Part shown: positions 24,385-33,568 of the stretch, piece by piece | Layout of the letters: every line of letters begins with the position of its first letter | Position numbering within the stretch: position 1 is the stretch's first letter | NCBI RefSeq assembly: GCF_023499215.1 | Contig: NZ_JAKHSK010000007.1 | Span: 62,001 to 126,000 of the forward strand | Source of the DNA: Zunongwangia pacifica | Lineage (GTDB): Bacteria > Bacteroidota > Bacteroidia > Flavobacteriales > Flavobacteriaceae | DNA: 64,000 bases | Reading direction: 5' to 3' | The notes under the pieces: generated by a model | Database searches by the model: none | Told to the model about the DNA's origin: nothing | The model's input: only the letters and a program-made list of their open reading frames with translations | Made by a program: the position numbers and the translations under genes

Positions 24385-26073
24385 CTATTTTTTATTCAAG
24401 CAGCACTTTTTGTATTTCTTTCCACTTCCACAGGGACAAGGATCATTTCTTCCCGGTTCTTTTTGTTTTATAATCGGTTGTTGATCTTCGTTATTCATTA
24501 TTAGACGCTGAAAGGCTTCTTCATCAAAAGGGACATCGTCCATATCAAAGTCATCTTCCAGTTCTTCATCCTCAAAAAAACGATCATACAGGCTAAAGTC
24601 GTCATCCTCTAGTTCTTCATCAAAGTCTTTAAACTCTTTTTCTAAATAAGCTTCGTAGTCTGCTTTCCAGATTTTATATTTTTTAAACAGATCAGCTTTT
24701 GGGAGTTTTGCCTGTTCACGGATAAATTCGGGTTTTTTAAAAGTTTCTTCAATATTGTCAAATTCACCATTTATGCTTTTGGCGACTAAATTTAACTGGT
24801 AAAGTTCCTTGATCTGTGGGAGTAATTCCTCCATCCGCAAATCTATGATATCAGCAATGATAAGTCCGTAGGCTTCGTGATCTATTAAGTTCTCATTCTG
24901 CTTTTCTGCAATAAAATAGAGCAGCAGGTCTTTATAATGGGATTGGATACTTTCCCTTAATGCTGATTTTTCGTTTGCTAAAAATGCAATTCCTTCAGAG
25001 ACGTATGATTTGGAAAGCCCATAAAGATTAGGAGTTTTTAGAAAGTCGAAAAATTGTTGCAAATTATTTTCCCCAAATGTAAAAATGATCGAAGCAACAA
25101 CATTGTTTGCAAAATCACCAAAGTAAATTTCATAAAAATCTTCATCCTGTTTTAGGATATCAAAAATTTCTGGTAATGCCTGTTCAGCATTTAATTCTTC
25201 CAGTATAAATAAAGTATGTATGGGAAAGAGGAGAAAGTCCATTTCATCATCTTCCATAAAGTAGTCATAACGTGCAATGCTATCGTTTAGTAATTTTTTT
25301 AAATCTTCTATAAGGGGTTGGCGCTCCAGTTTAAGGATGGTTTCTAATTTGTTTTTAGGAAAATCGTAATCTTCCTCATATAGCCACTGCATTTGTATAG
25401 GAAAATTAAAAACAGGAGCCTTATCGGTTTGCAGGTGCGAACGTCTATCGGTTACTTCTGGGGAGTGGTATTCTTCGTTTTCTCGTTGTTTTCTTTCTGC
25501 CGCTTTTATAAGTATATAATGTTCTATACGTTCCCGTACATATTTTGTTTTAGGATGATCGGGGGCAACTTTTACCATCATATCTACCCTCATTTCAGCT
25601 TGTTCGATATCGTCTTGTGCCAAAAAATATAAAACCGAGATTTGATTAAAAGCTATAAACTCTTCAATATGAAACTCTTCACGATTGGGATAAAGTGATT
25701 TTAGTTCCATCATTTCGCCCAAAACCTCCGGGATTTTCTCTAATTGATCGTTTTCTAAATATTCCGCAGCCAAATTAAGACGCCCAAATAAATAATAGGG
25801 ATGCTCTTTTACTAACCAGCGGTTGGCTTTAAACGCCTGTTCCATTTCTCCTCGTTCTTTATGTAGCGTGGCCAAAAAGTTTTTTAAAGCCGGCACCCGT
25901 GGATATTGCTTAATAAGTCGGGGCAATTTTTTTAGTAGGTATCCTTTGCCTTTAAGAACATCTGGGTGGATGCTTTCAAGAATTTCACGTATTTCTGAAT
26001 TAATATGGTTTTCATTATCCAATAATTCGTGATCTGAACTTATAGTATAAGTTTGAAGCTGGTATTGAAGCAT
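24385..26073 (-). CDS. SEC-C and DUF1186-type repeat protein
   Basis: A 562-residue acidic cytosolic protein. The N-terminal half is TPR-like, with [20 protein letters not shown] and [20 protein letters not shown]. The middle (residues about 250-440) has the HEAT-like repeats of DUF1186 ([20 protein letters not shown]). The acidic segment [20 protein letters not shown] precedes a C-terminal SEC-C zinc motif, [20 protein letters not shown] motifs bind zinc and in SecA bind SecB, but many proteins use it as a generic module. Single gene, minus strand, convergent with the ALDH gene. Function unknown. Confidence 0.8.
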   Translation of the reverse strand: MLQYQLQTYTISSDHELLDNENHINSEIREILESIHPDVLKGKGYLLKKLPRLIKQYPRVPALKNFLATLHKERGEMEQAFKANRWLVKEHPYYLFGRLNLAAEYLENDQLEKIPEVLGEMMELKSLYPNREEFHIEEFIAFNQISVLYFLAQDDIEQAEMRVDMMVKVAPDHPKTKYVRERIEHYILIKAAERKQRENEEYHSPEVTDRRSHLQTDKAPVFNFPIQMQWLYEEDYDFPKNKLETILKLERQPLIEDLKKLLNDSIARYDYFMEDDEMDFLLFPIHTLFILEELNAEQALPEIFDILKQDEDFYEIYFGDFANNVVASIIFTFGENNLQQFFDFLKTPNLYGLSKSYVSEGIAFLANEKSALRESIQSHYKDLLLYFIAEKQNENLIDHEAYGLIIADIIDLRMEELLPQIKELYQLNLVAKSINGEFDNIEETFKKPEFIREQAKLPKADLFKKYKIWKADYEAYLEKEFKDFDEELEDDDFSLYDRFFEDEELEDDFDMDDVPFDEEAFQRLIMNNEDQQPIIKQKEPGRNDPCPCGSGKKYKKCCLNKK

Positions 26074-26168
26074 TTTTTACATTTTGGTTTATTCCAAATA
26101 TAAAACTACTATAGATAGAATAGAAGATAAATTGAAGTAAAAGTGATGCAATCTCAAAGATTTCTTAG

Positions 26169-26182
26169 ACCTGTGAGGTTTT
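26169..26182. repeat. Half copy of the CCTGTGAGG palindrome
   Basis: ACCTGTGAGGTTTT matches one arm of the inverted repeat at 24331-24363. It lies just upstream of the SEC-C gene and downstream of the LytTR gene. Confidence 0.5.
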
Positions 26183-26302
26183 TAATTTAGCTGTACTTGG
26201 AAATCATGGATATAGTAGTTTTTGCCCGCTCATCGATATTAAATGCTCTCATCCTGATAGCTCTTGGGTTGGGAGATCTCGTTTTAAAAATTTCTTGTTC
26301 CA

Positions 26303-26340
26303 ATTAAATGCTTCGCGGGCTTGCCCAGAAGATTGTTACT
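26303..26340. repeat. Dispersed repeat, copy 1 (AAATGCnTC..GCTTGCC)
   Basis: ATTAAATGCTTCGCGGGCTT then GCCCAGAAGATTGTTACT. Near-copies occur at 28163-28199 and 58384-58421, sharing AAATGC, a central GGRCTTGYC and a closing GTTTACT-like end. A weaker fourth trace is ATTAAATGCTCTC at 26239-26251. Copies 1 and 2 flank the LytS/LytR pair. Confidence 0.55.
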
Positions 26341-26362
26341 TATTACTAAAAAATGCCGGTTT

Positions 26363-27085
26363 CTATAGTTTTCGTTTGTGGATAGCTTCAAAAAATTCGT
26401 TTTTATAAGTATCGCCAAGCGGAAGATCTTTGCCGTTAACCCACACCTCATAGTTATCTGTTTTTTCAACTTTATCTAGAGCCACGATATAGGATTTATG
26501 GACTTTAATAAAGTTGTTTTCGGGAAGGTTTTCCTGAATACTTTTTAACGTACTATAGGTAACGATTTGCTCATTTTTAGTATGGATTACGACATAGTTT
26601 TTTATACTCTCTAAATAAAGAATATCGGGTAACGCTACTTTCTGAAAGCGGTTTTTACCATCGGTTTTTACAAAAAAATAATCTTGCGAAATTGTTCTTA
26701 TCGTTGTCGAAGGATTGTTTTGTTGGCGTTCTTTTACCTTTTCTATGGCTTCAATAAACCTTGGGAAAGCTATAGGCTTTAGCAAATAATCGACAGCGTT
26801 AACCTGAAAGCCTTCTACGGCAAATTGAGCATAAGCGGTGGTGAAAATTATATAAGGTGAATAGTTAATAAGCTTAGAAAGCTGTATTCCTGTTAAATCG
26901 GGCATTTGGATGTCCAAAAAAAGAATATCCGGCTTTTTTTCCTGAATTTCGCTTAACGCTTCCAGGGATTTATTGCTGGTTCCAATAAGACTAAGCACCT
27001 CCAGCTGTTTAATAAATTTTTCCAGTATTCTTATTGCTGGCGGTTCGTCATCAATAATATAGCAGGTAAAGTTTTTAGTTGTCAT
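26363..27085 (-). CDS. LytTR-family response regulator
   Basis: A 240-residue two-component regulator. Residues 1-120 are a receiver with the acidic pair Asp12-Asp13, phosphoacceptor Asp58 in LFLDIQMPDLTG, the Thr in FTTAYAQFAVEGF and Lys in LLKPIAFPRF. Residues about 137-240 are a LytTR DNA-binding domain (DILYLESIKNYVVIHTKNEQ, FIKVHKSYIVALDKV). It is the cognate regulator of the histidine kinase whose stop lies 11 bp upstream in the transcript. Likely targets include the divergent outer-membrane receptor gene at 28402; this is inferred from position. LytTR sites are hard to recognise by eye and I did not find a convincing one. Confidence 0.93.
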   Translation of the reverse strand: MTTKNFTCYIIDDEPPAIRILEKFIKQLEVLSLIGTSNKSLEALSEIQEKKPDILFLDIQMPDLTGIQLSKLINYSPYIIFTTAYAQFAVEGFQVNAVDYLLKPIAFPRFIEAIEKVKERQQNNPSTTIRTISQDYFFVKTDGKNRFQKVALPDILYLESIKNYVVIHTKNEQIVTYSTLKSIQENLPENNFIKVHKSYIVALDKVEKTDNYEVWVNGKDLPLGDTYKNEFFEAIHKRKL

Positions 27086-27096
27086 AATTAAACTTC

Positions 27097-28128
27097 TCAG
27101 TGATTTAACGGAAATTGAAGAAATACCTTGAAATAATTTTTCTCTTCTTCGATGGTTAGCGTATAGGCTTTTCCAAAAATCAGATCCAATCGTTGTCGTA
27201 TATTTTTATATCCAATCCCTTTTTCGTCATAATTTTCACCTGTCCTAACCGCATTTTTTACTTCCATTTTTAAATGGATATGATCTATACTTACGGCTAC
27301 ATATACCGGCTTTAGTGGATCATCCAAAATACCGTGTTTGAAAGCGTTTTCTATAAAATGAATGAGCAGTAAGGATGGAATTTGATATTCGTCTGGATTT
27401 TCAGGAAAATGGGTCTCTATATATAGTTTATTATCAAAACGACGCTTAAAAAGAGCGATATAATGCTGTAAAAATGTAAGCTCGTCTTTTAGCCGGACCA
27501 TTTCAGCTTCATTTTCGTAGGTGATATAGCGTAGCATTTCTGAAAGCTTTAGAATATCGTTGCTTAAATTTAAATCTACTTCTAAAGCATCGGCATAAAA
27601 GCTATTAAGGGTGTTGAATAAAAAATGTGGACTTAACTGTGATTTCAGGACTCTAAGTTCAGCTTGCTTTTTATCTAATTGAAGCTGATGTAGTTCCTGA
27701 TTGACATTAAGTAAATATTTTACGCCATAAAAAACTAAACTAAGCAGGATAATCCTAAAGGCATAATAAGAATTATCGTAAATGTAGAACAACCATCGGC
27801 GTGAGTAATCACTATAATTGTGAGCACCGGTGATCTGGTAAATAATGACTTCTTCTGTAACATATCGAATTCCCGCAAACAAAAAAATAGAAATAACTAT
27901 CCATCCAATTAATCTTAACCATCGTTTTTGTGGGATGGTATAGGGGGCAACTCCTAAATACACCCAATAAAAAATGAGCGCCTGTAAAAAAAAGAAGCCT
28001 ATTTTGTGAAGTAGTAACCACAGGCTGAAGGTCTCATATTTTCCCAAGAGAAATTCAAAATACAAATCCATTCCCACAAAAAATCCCCAAAAGAGAAGAT
28101 GATAACGTATTTCCTGTTTTTCGTTCAT
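27097..28128 (-). CDS. LytS/YehU-type sensor histidine kinase
   Basis: A 343-residue membrane kinase. The N-terminal 150 residues hold about four hydrophobic segments (LLFWGFFVGMDLYF, IGFFFLQALIFYWVYL, LIGWIVISIFLFAGI, IILLSLVFYGVKYLL). The phosphoacceptor is His168 in SQLSPHFLFNTLNSF, a His_kinase (PF06580) box. The ATP-binding domain has LIHFIENAFKHGI (N box) and GIGYKNIRQRLDLIFG (G box). No periplasmic sensory domain is evident, so the membrane segments probably sense the signal. First gene of the pair, 11 bp before the LytTR regulator. Confidence 0.92.
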   Translation of the reverse strand: MNEKQEIRYHLLFWGFFVGMDLYFEFLLGKYETFSLWLLLHKIGFFFLQALIFYWVYLGVAPYTIPQKRWLRLIGWIVISIFLFAGIRYVTEEVIIYQITGAHNYSDYSRRWLFYIYDNSYYAFRIILLSLVFYGVKYLLNVNQELHQLQLDKKQAELRVLKSQLSPHFLFNTLNSFYADALEVDLNLSNDILKLSEMLRYITYENEAEMVRLKDELTFLQHYIALFKRRFDNKLYIETHFPENPDEYQIPSLLLIHFIENAFKHGILDDPLKPVYVAVSIDHIHLKMEVKNAVRTGENYDEKGIGYKNIRQRLDLIFGKAYTLTIEEEKNYFKVFLQFPLNH

Positions 28129-28162
28129 AAATATGAAGGTATTTCTTTACTCGACGATCGAG

Positions 28163-28199
28163 ATTAAATGCTCCTGGGCTTGCCTAGAGGTCGTTTACG
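28163..28199. repeat. Dispersed repeat, copy 2 (AAATGCnTC..GCTTGCC)
   Basis: ATTAAATGCTCCTGGGCTTG then CCTAGAGGTCGTTTACG. Compare 26303-26340 and 58384-58421. It sits just upstream of the histidine kinase start. Confidence 0.55.
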
Positions 28200-28401
28200 A
28201 ACATAAAGATAATATAGCTTCCCGATTAAAGACCCTATAAGTGTATTCCTTTAAAATGTAAGATGAACCTGTGATTTCACACAACAAAATATTTTCTCAA
28301 AGATTTTACCTGGATGGTGTTGTAATCCTAGCATTTCGTCAGTTTCTGAATATTTCCTGCTGAGGTTCTGCTAATCTTGTACTCATCAAAAACCGAAAAA
28401 T

Positions 28402-30792
28402 ATGAGAATTATTCTATACGTAGTATGTATTTGTTTCACTTGTATTCAACTACACGCGCAACATCGACTAAACGGAAAAATTACAGATAATAAAACTGGC
28501 GAAGCCATAGCCTATGCAAGTGTTTTAATAAAACATCCGGATAGTAAGGGCATTATAACTTACACTTATTCTAATGAAGATGGAAGTTTTAAACTGGAAG
28601 ATATCCAATTAGAAGAGCTATTGTTAGAAGTTGATATGATGGGCTATAAGCCTTATCATAAAATTTTAAAGGGAGATACTTTGAATAGCGAAGTCGAGAT
28701 TAAATTATCTGAAAGCACTAGCCAACTGGAAGAGGTAAATTTAATTGCCAAAAAGAAGGCGGTACGAATGAGTGGTGATAAAATGATTTTCAATTTGGAA
28801 AAATTAGGAGTTATTACCAATAGCAATGGCCTGGAAGCCTTAAGGCAGCTTCCGGGAGTAACTTTGGATAAAGATGAAAATGTGCAGTTTCGTGGCAATG
28901 TAGATGTGCAACTAATGATTAACGGTAAGCCCACTTTATTAAAAGGTGATGCGTTAAGGGAATATATTAGGTCTTTAAGCGCGCAAAATATTGATAATGT
29001 TGAGATTATCGCTCAGCCTTCTGCCCGGTATGATGCATCAGGAACAGCAGGGATCATCAATATTAACCTGAAAAAACCTAAAGCAGCTTCTTTTAGTGGG
29101 AATGTATATTCCGCTATAGGTTATGCTGAATATTTTAAAAATAGAAACGGATTGAATCTTTATTATAATGATGCTAAATGGAATATCAACCTGGGCGCCA
29201 GCTATAATAAATATAATAGTGTTAACCATCGCAATATTGTACAGACGATTCAGTTGGAAGATTCTGTAAAAGTACTGGATCAACAAAATGAATGGTTGCC
29301 CAAAACTATTTCAAAAAATATTACAGCCGGGATAGAGCGTACTTTTGCGAAAAACCATAAAATAAGCACCGCTTTTAATTATTCTAATTCGAATTCCAGT
29401 GAACTTACTCTTGGAACGACCAATGAGTATGGGAATGATAATTTATACCGACAGGTAAAGCTTCGAAAAGAAATCGAAGAACCCATTACCAATACCAGTG
29501 GGAATTTATTTTACAATTACACCTCTGATAGTCTGGATACGCAGTTGGATATTCAGTTAAATTATGCCGATTATCAACAAAACCAAAGCGGATTTTTACA
29601 AAATAAGTATCCTGTAAACCCAACACCTCAAGAAGAGTTTTTATTGGATATTTTTGAAGGGGTTCATTATAAATTATTTACAGTCCAGGCAGATGTCCAG
29701 CATCGCTTTTCGAAACAATTGAAACTGGAAAGTGGTGCGAAATTCTCTAAAATCAGAATGAATTATAACAGTGATTATGCCGCGAACGATAGTTCGCAAT
29801 TATTTATACCAGAGGATTTGCTTACTAATCACTTTATCTATAACGAACATCAGATCTCTGCTTATGCACAGGGTAGCTATCAATGGCAAAAATGGAATAT
29901 ATTGGCAGGAATCCGGGCTGAATACATAGACTATTCCGGTTTTTCTGAACAATTAACCCAAACCAATAGCAATCACTATATCGCATGGTTTCCTTCGATG
30001 TCCATTAATTATGAAAAGGAAAATCATCAATACAGGTTAAGCTATAGCCGGCGTATAGGAAGACCAAACTATTTAGATTTAAACCCTTATTATCAATACC
30101 TGGATCCTTATACCTTACAAAAAGGAAACCCTGCCCTGCAACCTCAATTTTACCATAGTTTTGAAGTCAATTATATTTACAAAAATGCAATGAGTGCCAG
30201 CGTATATGGTAATTTCTACAATGATCAACTTACCTCGGTAATCGATTATCGGGAAAACGAAAATTACAATCTTTTATTTACGGCCAATGGCGCAACAGGT
30301 AACCGCCTGGGAATTTCTTTAAATCTACCTTATGAACCGACTGACTGGTGGAATTTTCAGTTTAGTTTTGATGGCTACCATACACGAGAACAATCCCAAA
30401 TTACAGATTTTAGCTATGATCGTTCTGGTTTTGGATACAGTATGGAAATGTACCATAATGTTACTTTAAAAGATAATTGGACGCTTAATGCATCTGCTTT
30501 TTATAGCGGAAGGTCACAAAGCGGTAACAGTATCATGAAACCACTTTATGATTTTAGTTTGAACATAAAAAAAATGTTATTGGATGATATGTTGAAATTA
30601 GAACTAAGCTGCCAGAATATCCTGAAAAAATCGATGTGGAATTCAGTAGTCCAACAGGAAAACGTAACGACCCATTGGATAAACCGCTGGGAAACCCGTA
30701 AGTTTACATTTGGTGTAACCTACAATTTTGGAAAAGGTAAATCTAAAAAAGTAAAATCTACCTCACTCCAGGAAGAAAGCAGCAGGATGTAA
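28402..30792 (+). CDS. TonB-dependent-receptor-like outer-membrane beta-barrel protein
   Basis: A 796-residue outer-membrane protein. A signal peptide ends LHAQ. An Ig-like CarboxypepD_reg-like domain (LNGKITDNKTGEAIAYASVL) is followed by a plug (LEALRQLPGVTLDKDENVQFRGN, ARYDASGTAGIININLKK) and a barrel of the OMP_b-brl_3 group, with many YNYTSDSLDTQLDIQLNY-type strands. This family (often beside LytS/LytR) is distinct from SusC and lacks a SusD partner. It is divergent from the kinase-regulator pair across 273 bp, so joint control is likely. A partial -7 element, TAATCTTG, lies at 28372-28379. Cargo unknown; iron chelates, peptides or proteins are all possible. Confidence 0.88.
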   Translation: MRIILYVVCICFTCIQLHAQHRLNGKITDNKTGEAIAYASVLIKHPDSKGIITYTYSNEDGSFKLEDIQLEELLLEVDMMGYKPYHKILKGDTLNSEVEIKLSESTSQLEEVNLIAKKKAVRMSGDKMIFNLEKLGVITNSNGLEALRQLPGVTLDKDENVQFRGNVDVQLMINGKPTLLKGDALREYIRSLSAQNIDNVEIIAQPSARYDASGTAGIININLKKPKAASFSGNVYSAIGYAEYFKNRNGLNLYYNDAKWNINLGASYNKYNSVNHRNIVQTIQLEDSVKVLDQQNEWLPKTISKNITAGIERTFAKNHKISTAFNYSNSNSSELTLGTTNEYGNDNLYRQVKLRKEIEEPITNTSGNLFYNYTSDSLDTQLDIQLNYADYQQNQSGFLQNKYPVNPTPQEEFLLDIFEGVHYKLFTVQADVQHRFSKQLKLESGAKFSKIRMNYNSDYAANDSSQLFIPEDLLTNHFIYNEHQISAYAQGSYQWQKWNILAGIRAEYIDYSGFSEQLTQTNSNHYIAWFPSMSINYEKENHQYRLSYSRRIGRPNYLDLNPYYQYLDPYTLQKGNPALQPQFYHSFEVNYIYKNAMSASVYGNFYNDQLTSVIDYRENENYNLLFTANGATGNRLGISLNLPYEPTDWWNFQFSFDGYHTREQSQITDFSYDRSGFGYSMEMYHNVTLKDNWTLNASAFYSGRSQSGNSIMKPLYDFSLNIKKMLLDDMLKLELSCQNILKKSMWNSVVQQENVTTHWINRWETRKFTFGVTYNFGKGKSKKVKSTSLQEESSRM

Positions 30793-30866
30793 ATCTTTTT
30801 TACAATTAATATATCAATTAGTTTTTCGATGCGATAGTAACGTAATTGCTAAAGCTATGGCAAAAA

Positions 30867-30900
30867 ACAAAGTAGCCGCTTTCGGCTACTTTGTTTTCTT
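30867..30900. terminator. Bidirectional rho-independent terminator
   Basis: A 12-bp perfect stem, ACAAAGTAGCCG at 30867-30878 with its complement at 30883-30894, preceded by an A run and followed by TTTTCTT. It serves the receptor gene on the plus strand and the convergent YjdM gene, whose TAG stop lies inside the stem at 30886-30888. Confidence 0.85.
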
Positions 30901-31470
30901 TACGTATTGGGTAAGGATTACGATCTGTTGTCCTTCAACACGCCCTTCAATTTGTTCGGCGTTATCCCAAACCAAAGAAATTCGATGTACGGGAGTCCCT
31001 CTCTTGGCGGTAAAATTAGCTCCTTTTACATCTAAGTCTTTAATAAGCACCACGGAGTCTCCATCGGCTAAAATATTGCCATTGCTGTCTTTGTGAATGA
31101 TTTTTTCGCCTTCATCTTCGGTTTCTTCAGTAGATTTTGCCCAGGCTAACGCTTCCTCATCCAGGTACATCATATCCAGTAAATCCTGTGGCCATCCTTC
31201 AGAGCGTAATCTATTCAGCATTCGCCAAGCGACAATTTGAACCGGTAGATGCTCGCTCCACATGCTTTCGTTTAAACAACGCCAATGGTTGGGCTCTACT
31301 TTTTCAGGATCTTCAATTTGCTCTACACAGGTTTTACAAGCTAAAATAGAATCTTCTTCTGTCCCTTCAGAAGTGGGCGGTACTTGATAAATTTGTAATT
31401 CGTGTTCGTAACCACATAATTCACATTTATTACCACTACGGTCTTTTAATCGTTTTTCAAGTACGCTCAT
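30886..31470 (-). CDS. yjdM: YjdM/PhnA-family zinc-ribbon protein
   Basis: A 194-residue protein. I place the start at 31470 (MSVLEKRLKDRSGNKCELCG), the usual N-terminus; an upstream in-frame ATG at 31488 adds six residues. The N-terminus has a zinc ribbon, CELCGYEHEL and CKTCVEQIE. The C-terminus has the PhnA domain, DSNGNILADGDSVVLIKDLD, VKGANFTAKRGTPVHRI and IEGRVEGQQIVILTQYVKK. In E. coli the homologue lies near the phn operon and was once named PhnA, but it is not the phosphonoacetate hydrolase of the same name. Its cellular role is not settled. It should not be counted as part of the phosphonate locus 9 kb away. Confidence 0.92.
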   Translation of the reverse strand: MSVLEKRLKDRSGNKCELCGYEHELQIYQVPPTSEGTEEDSILACKTCVEQIEDPEKVEPNHWRCLNESMWSEHLPVQIVAWRMLNRLRSEGWPQDLLDMMYLDEEALAWAKSTEETEDEGEKIIHKDSNGNILADGDSVVLIKDLDVKGANFTAKRGTPVHRISLVWDNAEQIEGRVEGQQIVILTQYVKKTK

Positions 31471-31488
31471 TGTATAAAATTTTTGCAA

Positions 31489-31938
31489 AAATACATTTTA
31501 TTCTATTTTAGACGTCGGAATATTACATTTTGTTAAAATTAGAGCTTTATTATCGCTAAATTAAAGCAGAAGATTCATCTAAGCCTGAAGTGCAGTTGCA
31601 GGAGGGGATTCCGTGAAAACGGAATAAATTCCGAAGAAGTTGAGTATCAAAATTATTGATTTTTGGCGTCTTTTTTATAAATGCTCGTTTTGTGGAAATC
31701 ATCATGATTAGTCTGGTAAAAAAGGGCAGCTAAAAATTACCAATCTTAACTTCTATTTGTTTTAAATGAATGCATGCCTTGGTTTTCAGGAAGAAATTGG
31801 TCTTTTTTATAGCGAATTCTTAAAATTGGCTGCTAAATAGAGGTGATTTCAAATTACATTTAGTCTTAAAACAATGATAACTTCAGTAAAGATCTGCCAT
31901 AATTTTTTTAATTTGGAGCTTCAATTAAAAAATCAATA
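31489..31938. other. Intergenic region, 450 nt
   Basis: Between the divergent YjdM and YkvA genes, so both promoters should lie here. A small hairpin, ATTCCGT-GAAA-ACGGAAT, occurs around 31607-31624. I see no coding potential on either strand and no element I recognise. Confidence 0.4.
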
Positions 31939-32331
31939 ATGAGCATTTTCAGTAAAGATACCATCGAGGAAGAACATAAAAAGAAACAGGAAGATTTTCA
32001 GGAAGAAGATGTAGAAACGGTTCTTGAAGAAGAGGAAAAAATAAAGTCGAAATTTGAGAGTAAAAATGCTTTAAGGCGATATTTTGATGATGCCCAGCTG
32101 TTGTTTAATCTGGTAAGGGATTATGCGAGTGGTGAGTATCGTGAAATTCCGTTTAATATCGTTGCGGCGGTAGGAGCTGCTTTATTGTATGTGCTGTCGC
32201 CAATCGATTTAATCCCAGATTTTATTCCGGTGATTGGATATCTGGACGATGCCGCGGTCATCGCTTTTTGTTTAAGTTTGATTGAAAGAGATCTTGCTGC
32301 GTATAAAGTTTGGAAAGATTCGAGATCCTAG
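31939..32331 (+). CDS. YkvA/DUF1232 family protein
   Basis: A 130-residue protein. The first 45 residues are charged and probably coiled coil (EEEHKKKQEDFQEEDVETVL). The DUF1232 domain occupies residues 70-110 with YVLSPIDLIPDFIPVIGYLD, which includes the conserved SPIDLIPDFIPxxGxxDD core of the family, and one or two membrane-associated hydrophobic stretches. The family is broadly distributed and of unknown function. Single plus-strand gene, followed at 32358 by a terminator shared with the desaturase gene. Confidence 0.85.
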   Translation: MSIFSKDTIEEEHKKKQEDFQEEDVETVLEEEEKIKSKFESKNALRRYFDDAQLLFNLVRDYASGEYREIPFNIVAAVGAALLYVLSPIDLIPDFIPVIGYLDDAAVIAFCLSLIERDLAAYKVWKDSRS

Positions 32332-32357
32332 AGAATAATAAGTGTTCAAAAAATAAG

Positions 32358-32390
32358 AAAGTCCGCTGCAAAGCGGACTTTTATTTTTCT
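32358..32390. terminator. Bidirectional terminator between YkvA and desaturase genes
   Basis: A 10-bp perfect stem, AAAGTCCGCT at 32358-32367 pairing with AGCGGACTTT at 32372-32381, loop GCAA, then TATTTTTCT. The convergent gene ends at 32399. Confidence 0.85.
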
Positions 32391-32398
32391 AATCAGAA

Positions 32399-33403
32399 TT
32401 AAAGAATTCCGTTGGGTTCTACCCATTTAAATTCATATTCATCCTTCGGGATGGCGATACGATCTGCAATTCTTGTCATCCTATCTGGTAATTTCATAAG
32501 ATAATCACGGGCTTTTTCAGCTTCATCGGTAAGGGCTCTCATCTTATCGATCTCCCAGTATTGGTTTAATTTCTTAAGAATTTCGATGTAATCGTAAGTG
32601 GTGTACACCCCAAGGCGCTGCGCAGCATTCGAGAAATTTTCAAAAGCCTGGGCAATACCTTCGCCACTTTCTCTTAAAAACTGTGCCGGCATAACGATCT
32701 TCTTTTTCATCATATCATGAAAGGCCAACATCATTTCGCTGGGATCGTGCTCAAAAATTGTTTTCACGAATTCGCGATAAGCCATATAGTGGCGCATCTC
32801 GTCTCCTGCGATGATATTACACATTTTACCCAGCATTTTATTTCCTTTTTTCTTAGCTAATTGCCCCACTCGTTTGTGAGAAATATTAGTTGCTAATTCC
32901 TGGAAGCTGGTATAAACAAAGTTTTTATAAGGATCTCTACCGGTACCAATATCAAACCCATCGTTAATTAAGTGCTGCGTGGTTTTTTCGATTTCGCGCA
33001 TATTTACACGACCAGACAGATAAAGGTATTTGTTTAGCGCGTCACCGTGACGGTTTTCTTCGCCCGTCCAGTGTCGTACCCATTTAGACCACGGGTTTTG
33101 TTCACCATCAGCACGGCGTTGCTGGTCTACACCTTCTACATCCATAAGCCAGCTTTCGTAAGTTGGTAGTGCCTCCTCAGTCACCATATCTCCAACTAAC
33201 ACCACCCAGAAATCATAACCTAATTCTTTCGCTTCTTCACGAATTTGTTTCACGTGCTCTAATCCTTCTTCTCCCTGAAGATTAGGCAAAAGATCTGTAG
33301 GTTGCCAAATATTGTCAACTGGGATTAGATATTCGTCTATAAAACCATCTACTTTACTTTCGATAGTTTTCATCACTTCAAGTCTTATATTTTTTAGGGC
33401 CAT
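32399..33403 (-). CDS. Acyl-[acyl-carrier-protein] desaturase
   Basis: A 334-residue soluble di-iron enzyme that introduces a double bond into acyl-ACP, setting membrane fluidity. Two EExxRH-type iron-binding motifs are seen: EENRHGDAL and DEMRHYMAY, plus WTGEENRHGD at the expected distance. Other family blocks are YTSFQELATNISHKRVG and WSKWVRHWT. Length is normal for the plant-type stearoyl-ACP desaturase family present in actinobacteria and Bacteroidota. Single gene on the minus strand, with a 165-bp upstream gap for its promoter. Confidence 0.9.
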   Translation of the reverse strand: MALKNIRLEVMKTIESKVDGFIDEYLIPVDNIWQPTDLLPNLQGEEGLEHVKQIREEAKELGYDFWVVLVGDMVTEEALPTYESWLMDVEGVDQQRRADGEQNPWSKWVRHWTGEENRHGDALNKYLYLSGRVNMREIEKTTQHLINDGFDIGTGRDPYKNFVYTSFQELATNISHKRVGQLAKKKGNKMLGKMCNIIAGDEMRHYMAYREFVKTIFEHDPSEMMLAFHDMMKKKIVMPAQFLRESGEGIAQAFENFSNAAQRLGVYTTYDYIEILKKLNQYWEIDKMRALTDEAEKARDYLMKLPDRMTRIADRIAIPKDEYEFKWVEPNGIL

Positions 33404-33568
33404 TATTTTTGTATGTTACTGTAAAATAAGAAATTTAATCCTTTTTACAGAATTGTTAGCAATATAAAGTGCAATAACCATGCAAGTAATTTAATTACAA
33501 ATGCAGGGTTTGCAAATTAAAGGGAAATACATTGAATTACAAAGTTCTAAATCTTTTAGGCTAATAGT

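Noticed and set aside
30886-31470. PhnA label as a phosphonate gene
   Set aside because: This is the YjdM zinc-ribbon family, which shares only the old name with phosphonoacetate hydrolase and lies 9 kb from the phosphonate locus.
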